From Patulibacter americanus DSM 16676 (GTDB lineage: Bacteria > Actinomycetota > Thermoleophilia > Solirubrobacterales > Solirubrobacteraceae): DNA of 64,000 bases. A model generated the notes under the pieces. It made no database searches and had not been told where the DNA came from. It saw nothing but the letters and a program-made list of their open reading frames with translations. Location: contig NZ_ATUD01000009.1 in assembly GCF_000420025.1 (NCBI RefSeq), forward strand, positions 1-64,000, given 5' to 3'. Position 1 is the stretch's first letter, and each line of letters opens with the position of its first letter. Below are positions 39,254 through 47,639 of the stretch, in pieces. The position numbers and the translations under genes were made by a program.

Positions 39254-39259
39254 TATACT
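39254..39259 (+). promoter_or_regulatory. -10 box of the FmdB-like genes
   Basis: TATACT, the most consensus-like -10 box seen in the window, 9 nt before the ATG and 28 bp downstream of the CIRCE element. Confidence 0.6.
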
Positions 39260-39268
39260 TCGGGGCCC

Positions 39269-39670
39269 ATGCCCATCTACGAGTACCGACGTCCCGACGG
39301 CACCACCTTCGACGTCCTCCAGAAGTTCTCCGACGACGCCCTCACCGAGGACCCGGAGACGGGCGTCCCGGTCCGGCGCGTCCTGAGCGCGCCGGCGATC
39401 CACTTCAAGGGCAAGGGCTTCCACAACACCGACTACGGCACGAAGAAGCGGCCGGTCGGTGGGGGCGAGTCCGGCTCGTCGTCGGGATCTTCGGACTCCT
39501 CCGGCTCGTCCTCGTCGGACTCGGGCTCTTCGTCCTCGTCGGACTCGAGCTCCTCGTCCTCGTCCTCGTCGTCGGATTCGTCCTCCTCGTCGAGCTCCTC
39601 GAGCTCGTCGGACAGCGGTTCGGGCGGCGGCGCGGCGTCGAAGCCGGCCTCGAGCGCCACGAAGGACTGA
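39269..39670 (+). CDS. FmdB-like protein lacking zinc ligands, with poly-Ser tail
   Basis: A 133-residue protein. Residues 1-65 align with FmdB/CxxC_CxxC_SSSS zinc-ribbon proteins (MPIYEYRRPDGTTFDVLQKF, VRRVLSAPAIHFKGKGF, TDYGTKK), but the four cysteines of the ribbon are gone: CPDCG is RPDG and CPECG is DPETG. Residues 67-125 are nearly all Ser with Asp and Gly. FmdB proteins are small regulators or assembly factors of unclear function. The neighbour downstream has the same losses, so this is not a recent mutation. CIRCE control predicts induction by heat or protein damage. Confidence 0.85.
   Translation: MPIYEYRRPDGTTFDVLQKFSDDALTEDPETGVPVRRVLSAPAIHFKGKGFHNTDYGTKKRPVGGGESGSSSGSSDSSGSSSSDSGSSSSSDSSSSSSSSSSDSSSSSSSSSSSDSGSGGGAASKPASSATKD
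39474..39625 (+). repeat. Serine-codon microsatellite
   Basis: Imperfect repeats of tcctcg/tcgtcg units encoding the poly-Ser tail. Such tracts tend to change length by slippage. Confidence 0.7.
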
Positions 39671-39683
39671 CGGGGGTCGGCCC

Positions 39684-40001
39684 GTGCCGATCTACGAGTA
39701 CCGGCGTCCCGACGGGACCACGTTCGAGGTTCTGCAGAAGTTCTCCGACGACGCGCTGACCGAGGACCCGGAGACGGGCGTCCCGGTCCGGCGCGTGTTG
39801 AGCGCGCCCGCGATCCACTTCAAGGGCAGCGGCTTCTACACGAACGACTACGGCACCCAGAAGGGCAACCGCGAGCTCGAGCGCGCCGCCGAGGCGGGCG
39901 CCGACGCGCACGACGACAAGATGCGCAAGCAGCGCGACGAGCGGGCGAAGGCCGCGAAGGCGGACGCCGCCAAGCCGCCGCGCCCGCCCAAGAACCCCTG
40001 A
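39684..40001 (+). CDS. FmdB-like protein lacking zinc ligands, charged tail
   Basis: A 105-residue paralog of the gene before it; the first 65 residues are almost identical (MPIYEYRRPDGTTFEVLQKF, VRRVLSAPAIHFKGSGFYT). It also lacks all four ribbon cysteines. The tail is Lys/Glu/Ala-rich (DDKMRKQRDERAKAAKADAA) instead of Ser-rich. GTG start 13 nt after the previous stop, with gggggt as RBS; the two form one operon under the CIRCE-linked promoter. The conserved core with different tails suggests a common binding surface used in two settings. Confidence 0.88.
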   Translation: MPIYEYRRPDGTTFEVLQKFSDDALTEDPETGVPVRRVLSAPAIHFKGSGFYTNDYGTQKGNRELERAAEAGADAHDDKMRKQRDERAKAAKADAAKPPRPPKNP

Positions 40002-40002
40002 G

Positions 40003-40030
40003 CCGGCCGGGCAGGGACCGCCGGCCCGGC
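40003..40030 (+). terminator. Possible terminator after the FmdB-like pair
   Basis: Arms gccggccgggc and gccggcccggc pair at 9 of 11 positions, starting one base after the stop. Confidence 0.4.
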
Positions 40031-40163
40031 CCCGGGACCGGATTGGGGGGCCCTGCCTCGGGCGCGCCGGCACAGCACGGGCTCGGACCCGGTCAGTCCT
40101 CCCGCCGGAAGCGCCGGCCGGCCCCGGACGCGGTCCTGGCGCGTCCGAGGCCCCGTCTCCTCA

Positions 40164-41492
40164 CTAGCGGTCGAAGCGGCGGCGGGCCTTGGCCACGTCC
40201 TCCGGCGAGACCGTGAGCGCCTGGCCGCCGTCGGCCAGCGTCTCGCCGCCGGACGGCTTGAGCACCGCGCTCGAGCCCTTGCCGGGGAGGAACTGGCCGA
40301 TCGCCACGCCCAGCAGCGTGGGGCCGGACATGTCGCTCTTCACGGCCTGCGGGGCCTTCCAGGCGATGAGCGGCAGGCGCACGAACCCGGTGGGGGAGAG
40401 GATCCGGCGCTTCATCGCCCCGAGCAGCTCCTGCTGGCGGCCGGCGCGGTTCGTGTCGTCCTGGCCGGCGTCGCAGCGGTTCTTCCGCACCCGGGCCAGC
40501 GCCAGCGCCGCGGAGCCCTTCAGGGTGTAGGTCTCGCCCTTCTTCAGACGGAACGAGGTGCCGCCGAGGTACTTGTCGTACCCGATCGTCACGCCGGACC
40601 GCGGCTTCTTCGCCCCGCCGGAGACGTCGGCCGTCAGGCACGTCTTGGCCGTGTAGCGCACGCCGCCCATCGCGTCGATGAGGCCCGGGAAGTTCTCGAA
40701 GTCCATCGTCGCCACGTGGTTGACGGTGATGCCGGTGAGGGTCTCGACCGCCTGGACGGAGCCGCGGATGCCGTCGAACGCGTAGGCGGCGTTGATCTTC
40801 TGCCGCCCGTGGTCCGGGATGTCGACCGCGGTGTCGCGGGGGATGGAGAGCTTCGCGTTCGCGAACCCGCCCGTGCGGAAGAGCAGCATCGTGTCGGTGC
40901 GCGCGGCACCGCCGCTGCCCTCGCTGCCGGGCTCCTTCGATCCGGGCGGCCGGTCGTCCGTGCCGAGCACGAGCACGTTCGTCGGGGCGAACGGGGCACC
41001 CCCGCCGCCGAGGACCGCGTCGACCTTCCCGCCTTCCTGGTGGATCGTGGCCGAGAAGAGGAACAGCGCGAGCGAGAGCACGACCCAGCCGACGGCGGCC
41101 AGGAGCAGCAGTCGCACGACGCGGCCGACGCTCCAGCGGCGCCGACGGCGCGGTCCGCCGCCCCGACCGAAGCGACGCCGGCGCGGCCCGCCGTCCTCCG
41201 GGTCTCGCGGTCCGCCGTCGCGCCGACCTCCGCGGCGGGCCGCGTAGACCGTGTAGGGCGTGTCGTCGCCGGGGGCGTGGTCGTCGGCGGACGGATCGCC
41301 GGAGCGCGATCCGCCGCGGTCGTCGTAGCCGTCGTCGACCCGGTCGACGGGCTCGCGGCGGCGGCCCTGCGCACCCGCGGGCGGGCGCGGTCGGCGGGGC
41401 CGTCGGGCACCCCCGCCGCCGTACACGGTGTAGGGCGCGTCGTCCGCCGAGGAGCGTGCGCCGTCTCCGGCGTCGTCGTGGGGTCCCTGCAT
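40164..41492 (-). CDS. LytR-CpsA-Psr (LCP) family cell-wall ligase
   Basis: A 442-residue protein that probably attaches polymers (teichoic-acid-like or arabinogalactan-type) to peptidoglycan. Residues 1-125 are a disordered cytoplasmic tail rich in Arg/Gly/Asp with two PYTVY motifs (in APYTVYGGGG and TPYTVYAARR). One membrane helix follows (about 130-152). The LCP domain has VLVLGTDDRPPG, RTDTMLLFR, LSIPRDTAVDIP and KINAAYAFDG, with the pyrophosphate-binding Arg/Asp set. Divergent from the ROK gene over a shared TATGGT region. The ATG at 41492 is near that box. Confidence 0.93.
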   Translation of the reverse strand: MQGPHDDAGDGARSSADDAPYTVYGGGGARRPRRPRPPAGAQGRRREPVDRVDDGYDDRGGSRSGDPSADDHAPGDDTPYTVYAARRGGRRDGGPRDPEDGGPRRRRFGRGGGPRRRRRWSVGRVVRLLLLAAVGWVVLSLALFLFSATIHQEGGKVDAVLGGGGAPFAPTNVLVLGTDDRPPGSKEPGSEGSGGAARTDTMLLFRTGGFANAKLSIPRDTAVDIPDHGRQKINAAYAFDGIRGSVQAVETLTGITVNHVATMDFENFPGLIDAMGGVRYTAKTCLTADVSGGAKKPRSGVTIGYDKYLGGTSFRLKKGETYTLKGSAALALARVRKNRCDAGQDDTNRAGRQQELLGAMKRRILSPTGFVRLPLIAWKAPQAVKSDMSGPTLLGVAIGQFLPGKGSSAVLKPSGGETLADGGQALTVSPEDVAKARRRFDR

Positions 41493-41499
41493 CGGGGGA

Positions 41500-41505
41500 T
41501 ATGGT
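41500..41505 (+). promoter_or_regulatory. -10 box of the ROK kinase gene
   Basis: TATGGT ends 7 nt before a GTG at 41513. This chooses that GTG over the ATG at 41501, which overlaps the box itself. Confidence 0.55.
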
Positions 41506-41512
41506 GGCGGGC

Positions 41513-42496
41513 GTGCCGGAGGACTGCGTCATCGGTGTGGATCTCGGGGGGACGAAGCTGCTGGCCGGCCTCGTGAACCCCGAGCTGCGCGTGCTCGAGC
41601 GGACCTACCGCCTCGCGCCGCCGTCGAACGATCCGGAGGACCTCCTCCAGCTCGTGGTCGACGAGGTGCGCGAGCTGACCCACAGCGGGATCGTGGCCCC
41701 GAGTGACGTCGTCGGGGTCGGCGTGGGCATCCCGTCCCTGATCGATCAGGCGACGGGCGTAGCGGTCTCGACGGTCCACCAGCCCTTCGACGGCGTGCCC
41801 GTCCGCGACGAGTTGCAGGATCGCCTGCAGCTGCCCGTCGCGCTCGACAACGACGGCAACTGCGCGATGCTCGCCGAGTGGCGGGCGGGCGCCGCGCGGG
41901 GCTGCGACGACGCGGTGCTGATGACCGTCGGCACCGGCATCGGCAGCGGCGTCGTCGCCGGCGGGACCCTCATCCGCGGCTCGACCGGCGCGGCCACGGA
42001 GCTCGGCCACATGGTCGTCGACTTCGACGGACCCCTCTGCCCGTGCACGAACCGGGGGTGCCTCGAGGCGCTCGCCTCGGGCACCGCGCTGGGCCGCGAG
42101 GGCGCGCGTCTGGCCGGCCAGCGGCCCGGGTCGGCGCTCGCGCGCCTGGCCGGCGCGGGCGAGGTCATCACGGGCGTCACTGTCACGGAGCAGGCGCAGC
42201 TCGGCGATCGTGCGGCCCGCGAGGCGCTCGAGCGCGTCGGCACGCTGCTCGGCGTCGGCATCGCCAACGCGATGAACATCTTCAACCCCGAGGTCGTCCT
42301 CATCGGCGGCGGGGTCTCCGCGGCGGGCGAGATGCTCCTCGGCCCCGCCCGCACCGAGGCCCGCCGCCGGGCGCGTCCGCCCTCCAACGGCGTGCGCGTC
42401 GAGGCGGCGACGTTCGGGGCCGACGCCGGCATGGTCGGGGCGGCCGTGCTCGCGCTCGACCTGCTGCGCGACGGCACGCCGGCGTGGCAGGGCTGA
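41513..42496 (+). CDS. ROK-family sugar kinase (glucokinase-like)
   Basis: A 327-residue kinase. The phosphate loop is VIGVDLGGTKLLAGL (residues about 7-21), DNDGNCAMLAEW contains the catalytic Asp, and the ROK zinc site is CPCTNRGCLEALASG. GTGIGSGVVAGG and IGGGVSAAG complete the ATP site. It probably phosphorylates glucose or N-acetylmannosamine; members in actinobacteria mostly act as glucokinases. No DNA-binding domain, so it is not a repressor. The GTG start is set by the -10 box. The rsmI start follows one base after its stop. Confidence 0.92.
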   Translation: MPEDCVIGVDLGGTKLLAGLVNPELRVLERTYRLAPPSNDPEDLLQLVVDEVRELTHSGIVAPSDVVGVGVGIPSLIDQATGVAVSTVHQPFDGVPVRDELQDRLQLPVALDNDGNCAMLAEWRAGAARGCDDAVLMTVGTGIGSGVVAGGTLIRGSTGAATELGHMVVDFDGPLCPCTNRGCLEALASGTALGREGARLAGQRPGSALARLAGAGEVITGVTVTEQAQLGDRAAREALERVGTLLGVGIANAMNIFNPEVVLIGGGVSAAGEMLLGPARTEARRRARPPSNGVRVEAATFGADAGMVGAAVLALDLLRDGTPAWQG

Positions 42497-42497
42497 C

Positions 42498-43439
42498 GTG
42501 CACCCCCAGGACGAGCCGGACGCCGGCGAGCCGGACGCCGCGGAGCCGGCCGGCGAGGACACGCCTCACGGGGAGGCGACCGGCGAGGCGACGGCCGGCG
42601 AGGGACCCGCGCCGAGCCGCGCCGGCGGGCGCCTGATCGTCTGCGCGACCCCGATCGGGAACCTCGAGGACGTCACGCCGCGGGTGCTGCGCGCCCTGGC
42701 CGACGCCGACGTCGTGGCCTGCGAGGACACGCGCCACACCCGGCGCCTGCTCGACCGCTACGCCATCCGGCAGTCCACGATCAGCCTCCACGAGCACAAC
42801 GAGGACGCCCGCGCCGGCGAGCTGATCGCCCGGATCGCGGCCGGTGACGTCGTCGCGCTCGTCAGCGACGCCGGCATGCCCGTGGTCTCGGACCCGGGCG
42901 GCAGGCTCGTCGCGGCGGTGCGCGACGCCGGGCTCGCCGTCGAGGCGCTGCCCGGCGCCTCGGCGCCCGTGACGGCCATCGCGGCGGCCGGCATCGTGTC
43001 GGACCGCTGGCGGTTCGTGGGCTTCCTGCCGCGGCGGAGCGAGGACACCGTCGCGCTGCTGCGTGACCCCGACACGACGGTGGCGTTCGAGTCGCCGAAG
43101 CGGCTCGTCGCCACGCTCCGGGCGATCGCGGCGCAGGACCCGGCGCGCGTGGTCGCGGTCTGCCGGGAGCTCACGAAGCTCCACGAGGAGATCGTGCGCG
43201 GCCCGGCCGGCGAGGTCGCCGAGCGCTACGCCGAGACGGGCGTGCGCGGCGAGGTGACGCTCGTGGTCGCCGGGGTGCCGGTCGAGGCGGCGGGGGCGGC
43301 CGACCTCGCGTCCGCCGTCGACGCGGTCGCCCGCCTGGTCGACGACGGGGCGCGCGCGAAGACCGCCTCCCGCGTCGTGGCCGAGCTCACGGGCCTGGGC
43401 GCCAACGAGCTCTACCGGGCGCTGCACGAGCGGGAGTGA
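42498..43439 (+). CDS. rsmI: 16S rRNA (cytidine(1402)-2'-O)-methyltransferase
   Basis: Methylates C1402 of 16S rRNA near the decoding centre. A 313-residue SAM enzyme of the tetrapyrrole methylase fold: LIVCATPIGNLEDVTPRVL, ACEDTRHTRRLL, SLHEHNE, ALVSDAGMPVVSDPG and LPGASAPVTA. An acidic 45-residue N-terminal tail (Glu/Asp/Ala/Gly-rich) precedes the enzyme. GTG start one base after the ROK gene, so they share a transcript. It is 3 kb from the metG-tatD-rsmA-ispE cluster that often accompanies it. Confidence 0.95.
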   Translation: MHPQDEPDAGEPDAAEPAGEDTPHGEATGEATAGEGPAPSRAGGRLIVCATPIGNLEDVTPRVLRALADADVVACEDTRHTRRLLDRYAIRQSTISLHEHNEDARAGELIARIAAGDVVALVSDAGMPVVSDPGGRLVAAVRDAGLAVEALPGASAPVTAIAAAGIVSDRWRFVGFLPRRSEDTVALLRDPDTTVAFESPKRLVATLRAIAAQDPARVVAVCRELTKLHEEIVRGPAGEVAERYAETGVRGEVTLVVAGVPVEAAGAADLASAVDAVARLVDDGARAKTASRVVAELTGLGANELYRALHERE

Positions 43440-43446
43440 CCCCGCC

Positions 43447-43480
43447 GGGGCCGGGGGGGGCGGGAGACGCTCCCGGCCCC
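43447..43480. terminator. Terminator between rsmI and the convergent TPP-enzyme gene
   Basis: Two stem parts, ggggcc/ggcccc and cgggag/ctcccg, separated by an asymmetric internal loop with a 3-nt apex. It lies between converging genes and may serve both. Confidence 0.5.
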
Positions 43481-43486
43481 GACGCT

Positions 43487-45154
43487 TCAGGCCGTCAGCG
43501 GGTCCTCGAGCCCGCCGAGGCGGTCCGTGAGCTTCAGGTTCTCGGAGTAGTCGACGGGGACCGCGATCACGGTCACCCCGTCGGACGCGAGGCCCTCCTG
43601 CAGGGCCGGGAGCAGCTGGTCGGCGGCGGTGATCCGCACGCCCTTGCCGCCGAAGCTCTCGGCGAAGGCCACGACGTCGGGGTTGCCGAACTTCACCGCC
43701 GACGAGGTGCCCATGTCGAGCTCCATCTTCCACTCGATGAGCCCGTAGCCGTCGTCCTCCCACACGAGCACGCAGAGCGGGATCTCCTCCCGGACCGCGG
43801 TCTCGAGCTCCTGCGCGTTCATGAGGAACGCGCCGTCGCCCGTCGCCGCCAGGATCTTGGCGTCCGGCCGGGCGAGCTTGGCCCCGAGGGCGCCCGGGAG
43901 CGCGAAGCCCATGGTGGAGAGGCCGTTCGAGAGCAGGCAGGTGTTGGCCGCGTAGGTCGGGTAGAGCCGCGCCATCCACATCTTCACCGCGCCCGTGTCG
44001 GCGAGCACGATGTCGTCGCGCCCCAGGGCCGCGCGCGTGTCGGCGACGACGCGCTGGGGCGACAGGGGCACGCGGTCGTCGACGGCGTGCTGGGCCAGCT
44101 CGTCGCGCAGCGGGCCGGTGATCTTCTCCGCCGCGGCCGCGAGCGGGGTGGGGGAGGCCTCGCCGGTGCCCAGCGCCCCCGTCAGCAGCGCGAGCGAGCG
44201 GGCGATGGACCCGTGGAGCCCCACGTCGACGGGGTAGTGCGCGTCGACCTCGGCGGCACCCCGGTGGACGTGGACGATCTTCGCGTCGGCGTCCGGGTTG
44301 ATCTTCTGGGGGTCGAACTCCTGCAGCTCGTAGCCCACCGCGATGATGGTGTCCGCGGCGTCGAACGCGAAGTTCACGTAGTCGTGGCTCATGAACCCGA
44401 CCGTGCCGAGGCTGAGCGCGTGGTCGTCGGGGAAGACGCCCTTGCCGTGGAAGGTCGTGGCGACGGGGATGCCCGTGGCCTCGGCGAAGGCGACGAGCTC
44501 CGCGGTGGCGTCCTCGCGCGCCGCGCCGTGCCCCGCCAGCACGATCGGCCTGCGCGCCGCGCGGACGACGTCGGCGGCCCGGCCGACCTGGTCGTCCGTC
44601 GGCTCGTTCGGACGGACGCGGTCGATGCGCAGCGGCTTCAGGTCCGCCGACACGTCGGCCTTCTCGATGTCCTCGGGGATCGCGAGGAAGACCGCGCCGG
44701 GGCGCTCCGTCTGGGCCGTCTTGAACGCCTTCCGGGTCATCTCGGGCAGCGCCTCGGGCGTCGGCACCAGCGCGGACCACTTCGTGATCGGGTGAAACAG
44801 CGACACGAGGTCGACGCCCTGGTGGCTCTCCTTGTAGGAGCGGTCGCGGCCGACCTGGGCGGTGATGGCGACGAGCGGGGTGCTGTTCGTCGTGGCGTCG
44901 GCCACGCCGAGCTGCAGGTTGATCGCCCCCGGGCCGAGCGTGGCCGAGCAGACCGCGGCACGCTGGGTGAGCCGCCCGTACATCTCGGCCATGAACGACG
45001 CCGCCTGCTCGTGGCGCACGAGCACGTACCGGATCGACGACTCCTCGAGCGCCTGGACGACGTGGATGTTCTCCTCGCCCGGGATGCCGAACACGTACTC
45101 CACCCCCTCCTCTTCGAGACAACGGACGAGGAGCTGCGCGGCGGTGACGCTCAT
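43487..45154 (-). CDS. Thiamine-diphosphate enzyme, acetolactate synthase-like (catabolic AlsS type)
   Basis: A 555-residue TPP enzyme. VFGIPGEENIHVVQAL at the N-terminus (with the catalytic Glu in RHEQAASFMAEMYG), ATLGPGAINLQLGVADATTN and the TPP-Mg motif GDGAFLMNAQELETAVREE near residue 440. SYKESHQGVDLVSLFHPITKW resembles catabolic acetolactate synthases, which do not need FAD or a small subunit. No ilvN or ilvC is adjacent. Related decarboxylases cannot be excluded. RBS ggagg lies 8 nt before the ATG; a TAGACT box lies at 45185-45190. Confidence 0.88.
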   Translation of the reverse strand: MSVTAAQLLVRCLEEEGVEYVFGIPGEENIHVVQALEESSIRYVLVRHEQAASFMAEMYGRLTQRAAVCSATLGPGAINLQLGVADATTNSTPLVAITAQVGRDRSYKESHQGVDLVSLFHPITKWSALVPTPEALPEMTRKAFKTAQTERPGAVFLAIPEDIEKADVSADLKPLRIDRVRPNEPTDDQVGRAADVVRAARRPIVLAGHGAAREDATAELVAFAEATGIPVATTFHGKGVFPDDHALSLGTVGFMSHDYVNFAFDAADTIIAVGYELQEFDPQKINPDADAKIVHVHRGAAEVDAHYPVDVGLHGSIARSLALLTGALGTGEASPTPLAAAAEKITGPLRDELAQHAVDDRVPLSPQRVVADTRAALGRDDIVLADTGAVKMWMARLYPTYAANTCLLSNGLSTMGFALPGALGAKLARPDAKILAATGDGAFLMNAQELETAVREEIPLCVLVWEDDGYGLIEWKMELDMGTSSAVKFGNPDVVAFAESFGGKGVRITAADQLLPALQEGLASDGVTVIAVPVDYSENLKLTDRLGGLEDPLTA

Positions 45155-45184
45155 GGGGGAAGCCTCCGGGGTGGGGATCGCCCG

Positions 45185-45190
45185 AGTCTA
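45185..45190 (-). promoter_or_regulatory. -10 box of the TPP-enzyme gene
   Basis: AGTCTA reads TAGACT on the reverse strand and predicts a leader of about 24 nt. Confidence 0.45.
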
Positions 45191-45315
45191 TGCACGGCCG
45201 GCGACCGGGCGGAGCGGGTGACGGTTCCGTGCCGGGCCGTGGCGGTCCCGCGCCGGGGTCGTGCCGATCCTGCGACGGCGGCCTCGACGGGGGTCCGCGG
45301 GCCTAGCGTCGCGTC

Positions 45316-46026
45316 ATGGTCGACCAGCCGCCCCCGCTCGTTCGTCCCGTCCCGGGGGCGGTGGTCGCCGCCTTCACCTACGTGCGGGCCGACCCGTTCG
45401 CCGCCGGACGCCGCCGGGTGCTGCGGCTGCGCGCCGCGCGGGGGACGCCCGTCCGGGCGCCGTGCTCCGGGCGCGTGCGCTTCGCGGGGCGGACGCCGGG
45501 TGGCGACGCGGTGGCGGTGCGCTGCGGAGCGTGGTCGGCCACGCTCACCGGCCTGGGGGCCGTCACCCGCCGGTCCGGGGCGCGGGTGACCGCCGGGGCG
45601 CCCGTCGCGCGTGCGGGCGGCGGGCGCGGCGTCGGGCTGGGGCTGCGGCTCGCCCGGGATCCGTTCGGCTACGTCGACCCGGCCCCGCGGCTGGGCGAGC
45701 CCGCGGACCCGGGCACCTTCTCCCCCCTCGGGCCGGCGCCACGGGGCAGGCGGGCGGCCCCCCGGTCCGCGCCCGTACCCGGCCCGGCCGTTGCGCCCCG
45801 GCCGGCCCTCGGGCCCCGGCCGACCCTCGCGCCCCGGCCGGCGCCGACGGTTCGGCCGACGCCCGGGCGGGTCGTCGTCCCGGACGGCGGTGCGGTCGCG
45901 CTGCCGACCGTGGCGTGGGCGGGCCTGGGCCTGGCCGCGCTCGGCCTGCCCGTGGGCCTGGCCGGCCGCCGGCGGGTCCTCAGGCTGCGGCAGCCGACGG
46001 CGTCGGGCCGGGTCGCGGCGCGGTGA
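45316..46026 (+). CDS. Degenerate LytM/M23-like protein with C-terminal membrane helix
   Basis: A 236-residue protein. Residues 15-130 follow the M23 peptidase fold (GTPVRAPCSGRVRFAGR, TLTGLGAVTRRSGARVTAGA, DPFGYVDPAPRLGE). The zinc ligands are missing: the usual HxG-x-D region is GRRRVLRLRA and the HxH region is VGLGLRLARD. It is probably a non-catalytic binder or amidase activator, like NlpD-type LytM factors. A Pro/Arg-rich linker leads to one C-terminal membrane helix (about 195-215) and a basic tail. The ATG is 6 nt after TAGCGT (45304-45309). It precedes metG by 83 bp. Confidence 0.75.
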   Translation: MVDQPPPLVRPVPGAVVAAFTYVRADPFAAGRRRVLRLRAARGTPVRAPCSGRVRFAGRTPGGDAVAVRCGAWSATLTGLGAVTRRSGARVTAGAPVARAGGGRGVGLGLRLARDPFGYVDPAPRLGEPADPGTFSPLGPAPRGRRAAPRSAPVPGPAVAPRPALGPRPTLAPRPAPTVRPTPGRVVVPDGGAVALPTVAWAGLGLAALGLPVGLAGRRRVLRLRQPTASGRVAAR

Positions 46027-46109
46027 GCCGATGCCGGGCGCGGCGCGCGTCGGCCCCGTCGGGCCTCGCCGCCGGGCCGCCGGAGGCGCGCCGGTACCCT
46101 CCATGGGGC

Positions 46110-47639
46110 ATGGGCTACTCCGTCACGACCCCGATCTTCTACGTCAACGCCGCGCCGCACCTGGGTCACGCGTACTCGACGATCGTGGCCGACGTCCTGG
46201 CCCGGCACCACCGCCAGCGGGGCGACGACGTCTTCTTCCTCACGGGCACGGACGAGCACGGCGAGCCCGTCGCCAACGTCGCCGCGGAGCGCGGCATCAC
46301 GCCGCAGGAGCTCGTGGACGAGAACGCCCCGCGGTTCGAGGCGATGGGCCCCGTCCTCGAGTCCAGCAACGACTTCTTCGTCCGCACCTCGGACCCGCGC
46401 CACAAGACGGCGGTGCAGGAGTTCCTCACGCAGGTGAAGGACAACGGCTACGTCTACGAGGGCCAGTACGAGGGCTGGTACTGCCCGAAGTGCGCCGACT
46501 TCAAGACGGACCAGGAGATCGCGGAGGGCAACACCTGCCCGATCCACGGCATCGCCCTGATCCGCGAGTCCGAGAACAACTGGTTCTTCAAGCTCTCCGC
46601 GTTCCAGGAGCAGCTCGAGCAGCTCTACGCCGACCGCCCGGACTGGGTCGTGCCGCAGTCGCGGCGCAACGAGGCGCTCGCGTTCATCAAGGGCGGCCTG
46701 CAGGACGTCTCCCTCAGCCGCAACGCCATCACCTGGGGCGTCGAGGTGCCGTGGGACCCCGAGCACGTCTTCTACGTGTGGTGGGACGCGCTCCTCAACT
46801 ACCGGACCGCACTGAAGTTCGGGCGCGAGGGCAGCGACCTCACCGAGAGCCACTGGCCGCCGACGCACGTCATCGGCAAGGACATCCTCAAGTTCCACAC
46901 GATCTACTGGCCGGCGCTGCTCATGGCCGCCGGACTCGAGGTCCCCAAGCGCGTGATGGTCGGCGGGTTCCTGCTCGTCGACGGCGCGAAGATGAGCAAG
47001 TCGAAGGGCAACGTGCTGGACCCGTTCGCCGCGATCGAGCAGTTCGGGGCCGACGCCGTGCGGTTCTACCTGCTGCGCGAGGTGGCCTTCGGGCAGGACG
47101 GATCCGTCTCCTTCGAGGGGCTCAAGCTCCGCTACGAGAGCGAGCTGGCCAACGACTTCGGCAACCTCGCGTCGCGCTCCCTGGCGATGGTCCGGCGCTA
47201 CCGCGACGGACGGGTGCCCGACGCGGCGCTCGACCCGGAGATCGCGGCGGCGTTCGACGGTCTCGGTGACGCCGTCGCGCGGCAGCTCGACGAGGGCCAG
47301 ATCTCGCAGGCCCTCGAGACGATCTGGGAGCGCGTGCGCCGGCTGAACCGCTTCGTCGAGGAGCGGGCGCCGTGGACGCTCGCCAAGGCGGAGAAGAACG
47401 ACGCCGCGTCGCCCGAGGCCCTCGACGTCGTGCTGCACACCCTCGTCGAGGGCGTGCGCGCGCTCGGCGTGCTGCTGCACCCGTGGCTGCCGACGAGCAC
47501 GGAGACGCTGCTGGACGCGCTCGGCTGCCCCGACCTCGCCTGGTCGGGCACCACGCTGGGCTCGGGCACCCCGACGACGGTCGGCGAGCTCGCCCCGCTG
47601 TTCCCGAAGGACCGCGCCGAGTCGTCGGCGACCGCATGA
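46110..47639 (+). CDS. metG: Methionyl-tRNA synthetase
   Basis: Charges tRNA-Met. The 509-residue class I enzyme has the HIGH equivalent HLGHAYS (about 16-22), the KMSKSKGN loop, and one zinc-site pair (WYCPKCADF with NTCPIHG). There is no C-terminal EMAP/tRNA-binding domain, as in the shorter MetRS type. The ATG at 46110 is 9 nt after TACCCT (46095-46100). Its stop overlaps the tatD ATG by 4 nt, opening a six-gene chain of overlapping genes. Confidence 0.97.
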   Translation: MGYSVTTPIFYVNAAPHLGHAYSTIVADVLARHHRQRGDDVFFLTGTDEHGEPVANVAAERGITPQELVDENAPRFEAMGPVLESSNDFFVRTSDPRHKTAVQEFLTQVKDNGYVYEGQYEGWYCPKCADFKTDQEIAEGNTCPIHGIALIRESENNWFFKLSAFQEQLEQLYADRPDWVVPQSRRNEALAFIKGGLQDVSLSRNAITWGVEVPWDPEHVFYVWWDALLNYRTALKFGREGSDLTESHWPPTHVIGKDILKFHTIYWPALLMAAGLEVPKRVMVGGFLLVDGAKMSKSKGNVLDPFAAIEQFGADAVRFYLLREVAFGQDGSVSFEGLKLRYESELANDFGNLASRSLAMVRRYRDGRVPDAALDPEIAAAFDGLGDAVARQLDEGQISQALETIWERVRRLNRFVEERAPWTLAKAEKNDAASPEALDVVLHTLVEGVRALGVLLHPWLPTSTETLLDALGCPDLAWSGTTLGSGTPTTVGELAPLFPKDRAESSATA

